Of a DNA stretch of 12,088 nt, positions 1 through 5,518 are shown piece by piece. The notes below the pieces were generated by a model, which had not been told where the DNA came from, did not search any database, and saw only the letters and a program-made list of their open reading frames with translations. The translations under genes and the position numbers were made by a program. Source of the DNA: an uncultured Kouleothrix sp. (lineage in GTDB: Bacteria > Chloroflexota > Chloroflexia > Chloroflexales > Roseiflexaceae). The DNA is taken from positions 1-12,088 of the forward strand of contig CALLYN010000259.1 of NCBI GenBank assembly GCA_937858455.1. Reading direction: 5' to 3'. Within the stretch, counting starts at the first letter, position 1. Each line of letters begins with the position of its first letter.

Positions 1-1441
1 TGTCGCGTCCGCGCAGGGGGCGCGTCTGCGGGTCGAACAGGCGTTTCCATGCCGCGGCGCGCTGGCCGAAGCGGGCCGCGAGCGCGTCCTCGCCGCGCTG
101 TTTCGCCACCTGCGCCAGCGCCGCGTCGCCATAGCCCAGTTCGGCGGTGATCGACACCGATTCGCCGGTCTGCACGTCGAACGGCAGGTAGCCGTAGCGG
201 TCCAGCGTCTCCCAGCCGCGCTGGGCCCACGCCGGCGCCTGCGGGCGCGGCTGCGTGCTCGTGGCCAGCATCGCCGCCAGCGCGGCGTCGGCGTCGATGC
301 CGGGCACACCCTTGGCCAGCGCGTCGGCGATCACCGGCAGCGCCGGATTGCCGATCATCGTATGGGTTTCGCGTCCCCACGCCGTCCACAGCGGCAGGTA
401 GCCCATCTGCCGTTGGTGGGCGATCAGCGTGTTCACGAAGCCGGGCACGCGCTCCGGCACCACCAGCGTGTACAGCGGATGCGCGGCACGGAAGGTGTCC
501 CACAGGCTGAGCGTCGAGTAGTACGTGCCGCCGGGTGCCTGCATCACTTCGCCTTTCGGTCCGCGCACGCGGCCGTCGGCGTCAGCGATCTGGCTGGGGT
601 GCAGCAGCGTGCGGTACAGCGCGGAGTAGAAGATGCGCCGGGTGCGCGCGTCGGCGTCGATGCGGACGCGGCCGAGCAGGTCGTCCCAGGCGCGATCGGC
701 CGCGCGTCGGGCGCGCTCGAAGTCCAGCCCATCGGCGGTCGCGAGATTGCGTGACGCGCCATCGACGTCCACGGTCGACAGCGCGATGCGCGCCTCCAGC
801 ACGCGTCCGCGGCCGAGGTCGAAGCCCAGCAGGTAACGCGGCGCCTCGTCGCCCGGGCGCGGCGGCAAGGCGATGCGTTCGGCGATCGGCGCGCTGAAGC
901 GGACGACGAACGAGGCCTGGCGCTCGACCCAGTTCTTCGAGAACACCGTGCCCTGCAACCCCTGCGGCCCGGGCACGACCTCCGCATCGAGCACGCGCGG
1001 CCCGTCGCCGAACAGCACAAATCCAACATCAGGGCGCACAGCTGCGACCATTGCAGCTGCATCAATGAACACCGCGAAGCCCTTTTCGGGACTATGCCGG
1101 CCAGCGGCGCCAACCAACAGTCTCGGCGCCTGTTCAAACCAGGCGAGCAACTCCGCGCGAATGGCACTGTCAGGCTGCACAAATGCGTCCGTGCCGATCG
1201 AATTCTGAATCGTGATGACACGTGTTTCAGCAACGCCGGCGGCGCGGACTTTGTCCTCGAACGTCGCCCGCGACATCCGCACGAGCGGGCCGGGGGCGTA
1301 GGTCTTGGCGGCGTCGGCGAACTGGGCGCGCCGGCCGTCGAAAGGCGCGGCCTGGGCAGGCAGTGCGGCAAGCGCCAGCGCCGCAAGGCCCACCAGCGCG
1401 GCCACCAGCCGCGCGCCGCGGGTGAAAAATGTATGCCTCAT
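1..1441 (-). CDS. Chimeric secreted GH92 alpha-mannosidase-like protein, C-terminus cut by window edge
   Basis: The frame is open from ATG 1441 to the window edge (480 residues visible; the family is usually over 700). A GAGGAGGT ribosome site lies 7 bases upstream. Residues 1-31 are a Sec signal peptide ending in ALPAQA, so export is expected. From about residue 154 to the edge the protein is a family 92 glycoside hydrolase (calcium-dependent exo-alpha-mannosidases): beta-sandwich segment about 154-240, then the start of the catalytic domain with YYSTLSLWDTFRAAHPLY (307-324), a PLWTAWGRETHTMIGNPALP stretch (350-369) and VIADALAKG (370-378). The usual GH92 N-terminus (a glycine/proline-rich 'PFxGTGxxGHTxPGA'-type start and the following approximately 150 residues) is missing. 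In its place are an unrecognised stretch (32-71) and a GT4 glycosyltransferase piece (about 72-149). The active site may therefore be incomplete. The GH92 call is firm; whether this is a working gene is doubtful. Confidence 0.8.
   Translation of the reverse strand, partial: MRHTFFTRGARLVAALVGLAALALAALPAQAAPFDGRRAQFADAAKTYAPGPLVRMSRATFEDKVRAAGVAETRVITIQNSIGTDAFVQPDSAIRAELLAWFEQAPRLLVGAAGRHSPEKGFAVFIDAAAMVAAVRPDVGFVLFGDGPRVLDAEVVPGPQGLQGTVFSKNWVERQASFVVRFSAPIAERIALPPRPGDEAPRYLLGFDLGRGRVLEARIALSTVDVDGASRNLATADGLDFERARRAADRAWDDLLGRVRIDADARTRRIFYSALYRTLLHPSQIADADGRVRGPKGEVMQAPGGTYYSTLSLWDTFRAAHPLYTLVVPERVPGFVNTLIAHQRQMGYLPLWTAWGRETHTMIGNPALPVIADALAKGVPGIDADAALAAMLATSTQPRPQAPAWAQRGWETLDRYGYLPFDVQTGESVSITAELGYGDAALAQVAKQRGEDALAARFGQRAAAWKRLFDPQTRPLRGRD
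995..1230 (-). other. GT4 glycosyltransferase fragment inserted in frame in the GH92 gene
   Basis: Residues about 72-149 of the chimeric protein match the middle of GT4 (GT-B fold) glycosyltransferases. A 'NSIGTDAF' stretch (80-87) stands where the family has NGID-x-x-F. GRHSPEKGFAVFIDAA (114-129) corresponds to the family's G-R-L-x-x-x-K-G-x-x-x-x-I-x-A-A, and RPDVGFVLFGDGPR (136-149) to its nucleotide-sugar-site start. The N-terminal Rossmann half and the C-terminal E-x(7)-E part are absent, so this piece alone cannot be an active transferase. Base composition between roughly 1012 and 1225 is visibly less GC-rich than on either side, and codons such as GTT, GAA, ACA and GAT become common. 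This supports a separate origin. Confidence 0.8.
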
Positions 1442-1596
1442 CGCTGTAACCTCCTCGGTACCTCCGCTTGGCACGTCGATAGGGCAATTCTAAAACGCTC
1501 GCGGTCGCGGCGGAATGAAGCGCGTCTGAATGCGCAATGAGGCCAACGCGATAGCCGCGTGGCCGCACATCAGGCGGGCATCAGCATGGTGGAAGC

Positions 1597-2286
1597 TCAG
1601 CCGAAGATCGCCGCCAGCAGCGCCTCGGTGTCGGACACATCGGGCAGCGCGGTGTCGGGGGCGTGGGCGCGCAGGTCGTCCAGGCTAAATGGGCCGGTGG
1701 CCACGGCGATCGTGCGCGCGCCGACCGCGCGGCCGCAGTCGATGTCGTTGGGTGTGTCGCCGATCACCACCACATCGGCGTGCGCGAAGCGGTGGCCGTA
1801 GCGCTGCTCGGCGCGCGCCACCGCGAACGGCACCAGCTCGGCGCGGCGGTGGTGGTCGCTGCCATACGCGCCCACGCTCAGGTCGAGGAAGCGCGATAGC
1901 TCCATCAGATCCAGCTTGATCTTGGCGATCGGCTGGAGGTTGCCGGTGAGCACCGACTGCACCGCCGGGGCTTGCGCCAGCCGCGCCAGCGCCTGGGCGA
2001 CGCCGGGCAGCACGCGGCAGCGCGCCAGAAACTCGGCGCGGCGGCTCGTCAGCTCGTCGATGTAGGTGCTGGTGAACTGGTCGAGCGTCGCGAGCAGCGC
2101 GTCGTGCCCGAGGTCGGCGAATGTCTCGAGAATAATCTGCCGGTCGGTCTTGCCGGCGTACGAGTGGCGCGCCTCGGTGGAGCTGCGGCCGTATACGCGC
2201 GCCATCGCCGCGCGCATGGCCTCGCCGGCGACGCCACCGCTGTACAGCAGCGTGCCGTCGACATCCCAGAGTATCAGTTTGTTCAT
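1597..2286 (-). CDS. HAD-superfamily hydrolase (phosphoglycolate phosphatase-like)
   Basis: A 229-residue haloacid dehalogenase-type phosphatase, probably cytoplasmic and hydrolysing a small phosphate ester; the substrate cannot be told. Motif I is LILWDVDGTLL with nucleophile Asp8 and acid/base Asp10. Motif II is SVLTGN with Thr114. Motif IV is VVIGDTPNDIDCG with Asp177 and Asp181. The usual motif III lysine is not obvious; the GSDHHRRAEL stretch (142-151) offers Arg147/Arg148 instead, as in some PGP-like relatives. Residues 15-95 form the helical cap typical of subclass I. I chose the ATG at 2286 because the family begins with Met-x-x-Leu-Ile-Leu-Trp-Asp. An ATG at 2301 would add five residues, and neither start has a clear ribosome site. 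It lies 35-50 bases downstream of the membrane-protein gene and may share its transcript. Confidence 0.85.
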   Translation of the reverse strand: MNKLILWDVDGTLLYSGGVAGEAMRAAMARVYGRSSTEARHSYAGKTDRQIILETFADLGHDALLATLDQFTSTYIDELTSRRAEFLARCRVLPGVAQALARLAQAPAVQSVLTGNLQPIAKIKLDLMELSRFLDLSVGAYGSDHHRRAELVPFAVARAEQRYGHRFAHADVVVIGDTPNDIDCGRAVGARTIAVATGPFSLDDLRAHAPDTALPDVSDTEALLAAIFG

Positions 2287-2336
2287 GATTGTTGGGGGCA
2301 TGCGCCAGCCAGCCTGCGGCGGCTGGCGCGCGCTTG

Positions 2337-3032
2337 CTACTTCGGAACCTGCGGCGGCGGCGGCTTCTGAACGTCGGGCAGATCGACTACGTCGCGCACC
2401 GGGTACACCAGCCGGTCGACGACATTGCCAAGGCGTTGGAACTGGGGCGCCAGCTCGGTGTCCTTCATCGCGATATCCACCGGCACGTTCAGCTTGATCG
2501 GGATCGTCACGGCGTCGAGCGGGATGTTCATCTTCAGCGCGATATTAAGCGGCGTGCCCCTGGGCAGCACCAGCGCGATATTCTGCGCGCGCAGCCGGTT
2601 GCCTGCGCCAAGGTCGATATCGGCGCCGGCCAGGTTCAGCGGCACATCGCTCGTCAGCGTCACCTGCGTCTCCTGGTCGACCGGCACCACCACGCCCAGG
2701 CCCTTCAGCGGCAGCGGCTGGTCGAGCGGGATGTTGGTGCGGATATGCGCGGCCTGGAGCTGCTGCACGACGTCGCGCAGCTCGGCGACATTGCCGCGCG
2801 CAAAGCCCTGGGCGTTCAGCAGCGTGCCGCCGAGCGTGGGCCGCCAGGCCAGCAGAAAGTACACCACGCCCACCAGCAGGCCGATCAGCAGCAGATTGAT
2901 TGCGAAGGAGGTGATGATCATCGCCTTCCAGAGCAGCGGCAGCTGTACGAACAGCGGCTGTGGGTCGTTCGGCCCGGCCGAGTTGCGTGTAAACAGGCGC
3001 ATTGGCGCGCGGCGCGCTTGGGAACTGGCCAT
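2337..3032 (-). CDS. Single-pass membrane protein of unknown function
   Basis: 231 residues; I do not recognise the family. Residues 1-36 are a polar, basic N-terminus with no cleavable signal. Residues 37-63 are one long hydrophobic segment, followed by Arg-Pro. The remaining 168 residues contain a recurring [I/V/T]-P-[L/V]-[D/N] motif at 101, 130, 160, 170 and 183, alternating with hydrophobic beta-like stretches. The tail is proline-rich (KPPPPQVPK). A membrane-anchored beta-rich domain is likely; with basic residues before the segment, the C-terminal domain probably lies outside the membrane. The start at 3032 has a good AAGGAGG site 6 bases upstream; an ATG at 3002 is an alternative. Its transcript may continue into the HAD gene. 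No function is proposed. Confidence 0.75.
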   Translation of the reverse strand: MASSQARRAPMRLFTRNSAGPNDPQPLFVQLPLLWKAMIITSFAINLLLIGLLVGVVYFLLAWRPTLGGTLLNAQGFARGNVAELRDVVQQLQAAHIRTNIPLDQPLPLKGLGVVVPVDQETQVTLTSDVPLNLAGADIDLGAGNRLRAQNIALVLPRGTPLNIALKMNIPLDAVTIPIKLNVPVDIAMKDTELAPQFQRLGNVVDRLVYPVRDVVDLPDVQKPPPPQVPK

Positions 3033-3184
3033 GCCGGCCTCCTTGTGGTGCCCTCGTGCAACTGCTCAGCGCAGATCGCCGGTGGGGACGGGCGTATTCG
3101 AGCAACCCCTCGCAACCCTTCGATCGGTGCCGGATTCCGCGATTCGGCGGCATTGCCCCGCCGAACGGCACCGCGTACGCAGGC

Positions 3185-3213
3185 AGTATATACCACTGCC
3201 GGTGGTAATGCAA
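3185..3213 (-). promoter_or_regulatory. Putative promoter with palindromic spacer upstream of the membrane-protein gene
   Basis: Read on the minus strand: TTGCAT (3213-3208), a 17-base spacer, then TATACT (3190-3185). The -10 matches 5 of 6 consensus bases; the -35 shares only TTG. The spacer (3191-3207) is itself an inverted repeat, TACCAC-5 nt-GTGGTA. A repressor dimer bound there would sit between the two polymerase contacts. The expected start leaves a leader of about 145 bases before ATG 3032. Confidence 0.5.
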
Positions 3214-3271
3214 GACACTTTTTATTGCGGAATGGCTTCAGAACAGGGTTTGCGCGCGCTTGGTTGTCGGG

Positions 3272-3865
3272 CTAGGCGCCGCCGAAGTAGCGCAGCGCCA
3301 GGCGCAGGCGGTCCTCGATCGCGGCGGGCGCGTCGGCGGGGAGCGCGGCGATGGCGGCGTTGGCCTCGGCGGCGCTAAAGCCCAGGCTCACGAGCATCTC
3401 GGCCAGCTCGGCGTTGGCGGCGATTGCGGCCGGGGTGGCGCCAGCGAGCGGCACGCCGCCCTTGACATCGAGCTTGCCACGCAGCTCGAGCACCAGGCGC
3501 TCGGCGGTCTTCTTGCCGATGCCGGGCACGCGCGCCAGCCGCGCGGTGTCGCCGCCGGCAATCGTGGCGCGCAGCTCGTCGGCCGGCGACGACGAGAGCA
3601 GGCTGAGCGCGACCTTGGGGCCGATGCCGCTGACGCCCAGCAGCGTCTCGAACAGGTGGCGCTGGTCGGTCGAGGCGAAGCCGTACAGCGCCAGCAGGTC
3701 CTCGCGGATGTGCAGGTGAGTATACAGGCGCACCTCGGCGCCGATCTCGCCGAGGTTGCCCAGCACATTGCGCGGCGCAAAGATCTGAAAGCCAACCCCG
3801 CCGGTCTCGATCACCGCGTGGTCGACGCCGATAAACAGCAGCGTGCCGCGAACTGATGCGATCAT
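3272..3865 (-). CDS. ruvA: Holliday junction branch migration helicase subunit RuvA
   Basis: 197 residues, the normal RuvA length. RuvA tetramers bind the four-way DNA junction in the cytoplasm and load the RuvB motor for recombinational repair. The N-terminal OB-fold domain is about 1-62 ([20 protein letters not shown]). Two helix-hairpin-helix motifs follow: [12 protein letters not shown] (75-86) and [13 protein letters not shown] (112-124). After a flexible linker (about 133-150) the RuvB-contacting domain III (about 151-197) contains [15 protein letters not shown]. The start at 3865 fits the family and has a GGAGG site 6 bases upstream; upstream in-frame ATG 4018 would add 51 unrelated residues from repeat DNA. 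A TATAAT lies 34 bases upstream of the ATG. Neither ruvC nor ruvB is adjacent, so it is separated from its usual partners here. Confidence 0.97.
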   Translation of the reverse strand: MIASVRGTLLFIGVDHAVIETGGVGFQIFAPRNVLGNLGEIGAEVRLYTHLHIREDLLALYGFASTDQRHLFETLLGVSGIGPKVALSLLSSSPADELRATIAGGDTARLARVPGIGKKTAERLVLELRGKLDVKGGVPLAGATPAAIAANAELAEMLVSLGFSAAEANAAIAALPADAPAAIEDRLRLALRYFGGA

Positions 3866-3898
3866 GCCCGCCTCCTGTGGTGCGCTCGGTGCCAGCCG

Positions 3899-3904
3899 AT
3901 TATA
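3899..3904 (-). promoter_or_regulatory. Possible -10 element for ruvA
   Basis: A perfect TATAAT on the minus strand sits 33 bases upstream of the ruvA ATG. No convincing -35 hexamer lies 16-18 bases further upstream, so this is only a candidate. Confidence 0.35.
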
Positions 3905-4008
3905 TACGATCCTGCGGAACTCTGGCGAGGCTGCCGCGCCATTCGCCTTCCTCCCGCGCTTGGAGAGCGGGGAGTATTGCCGGCGTGGAAGGGCAGGAAG
4001 TTGAAAGG

Positions 4009-4047
4009 CTTTGCACAAGCCCTATAGCGCATCCAGGGTTTGTGCAA
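4009..4047. repeat. Intergenic repeat copy 1 with 13-bp hairpin
   Basis: 4009-4033 is a 25-base sequence that returns at 4126-4150 with one difference (TTTGCACAAGCCC versus TTTGCACGAGCCC). In this copy it is followed by its own inverted complement. The arms 4011-4023 and 4035-4047 pair over 13 bp with one G-T pair around an 11-base loop. This could be an intrinsic structure or a small palindromic repeat element. Confidence 0.7.
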
Positions 4048-4057
4048 CGTCTTTTGA

Positions 4058-4081
4058 CCCCTCCCCTGACAGGGGAAGGGG
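4058..4081. repeat. C/G-rich hairpin between the paired repeats
   Basis: CCCCTGACAGGGG (4063-4075) is a tight palindrome, extended outward by CCCC (4058-4061) pairing with GGGG (4078-4081) with one bulged base. It lies inside the 92-base stretch between the two 25-base repeats. Confidence 0.55.
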
Positions 4082-4125
4082 AAACACATCTGGCTGTGTG
4101 GTGCGGTCGCGGCGGCGACCGCCGA

Positions 4126-4150
4126 CTTTGCACGAGCCCTATAGCGCATC
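4126..4150. repeat. Intergenic repeat copy 2
   Basis: Second copy of the 25-base repeat, one mismatch from 4009-4033 and starting 117 bases downstream of it. Here the flanking sequence differs: its final GCATC forms the left arm of the inverted repeat at the acyl-CoA dehydrogenase promoter. The rest of the 3866-4263 gap, apart from these repeats and the promoters, shows nothing recognisable. Confidence 0.7.
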
Positions 4151-4188
4151 GCGTCATGTTGACGCGATGCGGCGGCGCCTGCTATAAT
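4145..4188 (+). promoter_or_regulatory. Promoter with overlapping inverted repeat for acyl-CoA dehydrogenase
   Basis: TTGACG (4159-4164), an 18-base spacer and a perfect TATAAT (4183-4188) form a strong sigma-70-type promoter about 75 bases upstream of the gene. A 12-bp perfect inverted repeat (arms 4145-4156 and 4160-4171, 3-base loop) has its right arm on the -35 hexamer. A protein bound to the palindrome would block polymerase there. Acyl-CoA dehydrogenase genes are often under TetR- or GntR-type fatty-acid-responsive repressors, but no such gene is adjacent. Confidence 0.65.
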
Positions 4189-4263
4189 CGGCCATTCCTC
4201 CGAAAACCTTCACTGAATGAGATAGCGCGAGCCGCACCCGGCCGCCACGAAAGGAACCCGACA

Positions 4264-5433
4264 ATGGAGTACGAGCTTCCCGAAGACATTCAGATGTTAC
4301 GCCAGGCCATTCGCGAGTTCGCGGCGAAAGAGGTAGCGCCGATCGCGCGCGAGATCGACGAAGAGGAGCGCGTGCCGTTCGACGTGCTGAAGAAAGCCGG
4401 CGACCTCGGGCTGCTGGGCGTGCCGTTCCCCGAGCAGTACGGCGGCGCCGACGCCGGCGTGGTGGGCTACTGCGTGCTGATGGAAGAGATCCAGCGCAAG
4501 TGCGCCTCGACGGCGACGATCATCGGGGCGCACGCCCAGCTGTGCGCGATGTCGATCTACCTCAGCGGCAGCGAGGCGCAGAAGGATCGCTACCTGCGGC
4601 CGCTGTGCGAGGGCAAGCAGCTCGGCGCCTGGGCGCTGACCGAGCCAAACGCCGGGTCCGACGCCGCGCACATCAGCACCGTCGCCACGCGCGACGGCGA
4701 CAGCTGGCTGCTGAACGGCTCGAAGATGTGGATCACCAACGGCTCGTTCGCCGATGTGCTGGTGGTGTTCGCCGCCACCGACCGCAACCTGGGCGCGCGC
4801 GGCGGCATCACCGCGTTTATTGTCGAGAAAACCTTCCCCGGCTTCAAGGTCGGCAAGGTCGAGCCGAAAATGGGCCTGCGCGCCTCGCACACCGCCTCGC
4901 TGTTCTTCGAAGACTGCCGCGTGCCGCAGGAGAATGTGCTCGGGCAGGTGGGCGCTGGCTTCGCCACGGCGATGCAGACGCTCGACATCGGCCGGTGCGG
5001 GCTCGGCGCGTCGAGCCTGGGCTCGGCCAAAGAGGCCTACGAGCTGTCGGTGAAGTATGCGATCGAGCGCCAGCAGTTCGGCCGGGCGATCGCCGACTTC
5101 CAGGCGATTCAGTTCAAGCTGGCCGACATGGCCGTGAAGATCTACGCCATGGAGCGCATGGTCTACGACTGCGCCAAGCAGGTCGACCGGGGTGAGAGCG
5201 CCACGCTTGAGTCGAGCATGGTGAAGCTGTTCTGCACCGAGGCGGCCTCGCAGGTGATCGACGAGGCCATCCAGATCCACGGCGGCATGGGCTTCTCGCG
5301 CGAGCTGCCGCTGGAGCGCATGTACCGCGACGCGCGCGTGACGCGGATCTTCGAGGGCACCAACGAGATCCAGCGCCACGTGATCGCCAGCGAGCTGCTG
5401 AAGCGCGCCGGGCACAAGATCAAGCTATACTAG
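4264..5433 (+). CDS. Acyl-CoA dehydrogenase (short/medium-chain type)
   Basis: 389 residues, the standard length. An FAD-dependent cytoplasmic enzyme that makes the alpha,beta double bond in acyl-CoA and passes electrons to electron-transfer flavoprotein. The N-terminal helical domain is about 1-120. The middle beta domain starts at the first family signature, GAWALTEPNAGSD (121-133), with KMWITNG (154-160) following. The C-terminal domain contains RQQFGRAIADFQAIQ (269-283, FAD contact), QIHGGMGFSRELPLERMYRD (337-356) and RIFEGTNEIQR (361-371). Glu364 is in the position of the catalytic base of MCAD, SCAD and bacterial butyryl-CoA dehydrogenases, so the isovaleryl type with its displaced base is unlikely. 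Exact chain length cannot be told. The start at 4264 follows an AAAGGA site; the longer in-frame ORF from 3856 is intergenic repeat. The promoter is at 4159-4188 and a terminator follows at 5446. Confidence 0.95.
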   Translation: MEYELPEDIQMLRQAIREFAAKEVAPIAREIDEEERVPFDVLKKAGDLGLLGVPFPEQYGGADAGVVGYCVLMEEIQRKCASTATIIGAHAQLCAMSIYLSGSEAQKDRYLRPLCEGKQLGAWALTEPNAGSDAAHISTVATRDGDSWLLNGSKMWITNGSFADVLVVFAATDRNLGARGGITAFIVEKTFPGFKVGKVEPKMGLRASHTASLFFEDCRVPQENVLGQVGAGFATAMQTLDIGRCGLGASSLGSAKEAYELSVKYAIERQQFGRAIADFQAIQFKLADMAVKIYAMERMVYDCAKQVDRGESATLESSMVKLFCTEAASQVIDEAIQIHGGMGFSRELPLERMYRDARVTRIFEGTNEIQRHVIASELLKRAGHKIKLY

Positions 5434-5445
5434 CCCGTACAATCG

Positions 5446-5494
5446 CGGCAGGCGCACAAAGGCGGCCCGCTGGGCCGCCTTTGCGCGCCTGCCG
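5446..5494. terminator. Large terminator hairpin between acyl-CoA dehydrogenase and peptidase genes
   Basis: Core arms AAAGGCGGCCC (5458-5468) and GGGCCGCCTTT (5472-5482) pair perfectly around a GCT loop. The stem continues outward to 5446/5494 with a single A-C mismatch at 5456/5484, giving 22 paired positions of 23. The A and T ends of the core let it act in either direction, though no long U-tract follows. It begins 13 bases after the dehydrogenase stop codon. Confidence 0.8.
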
Positions 5495-5518
5495 GCCGAG
5501 AGACAAGGAGCGACCCTG

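Noticed and set aside
544..1386. 280-residue minus-strand ORF in the GH92 region
   Set aside because: Arginine/alanine/serine-rich out-of-frame shadow; the real frame is the one read from 1441.
2289..3275. Plus-strand ORFs of 317-328 residues opposite the membrane-protein gene
   Set aside because: Shadows; His/Arg/Gln-rich products without recognisable domains or ribosome sites.
3866..4018. N-terminal extension of RuvA
   Set aside because: RuvA starts at MIASVRG with a GGAGG site; the extra 51 residues come from the gap.
4009..4150. Insertion sequence ends or target-site duplication
   Set aside because: The 25-base copies are direct, with only 92 bases between and no transposase or matching terminal inverted repeats.
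3856..4263. N-terminal extension of acyl-CoA dehydrogenase
   Set aside because: It translates the repeat-bearing gap. The family length and ribosome site fit ATG 4264.
4297..5415. 372-residue minus-strand ORF opposite acyl-CoA dehydrogenase
   Set aside because: Shadow of a GC-rich coding frame; low-complexity His/Leu/Ala-rich product with no family features.
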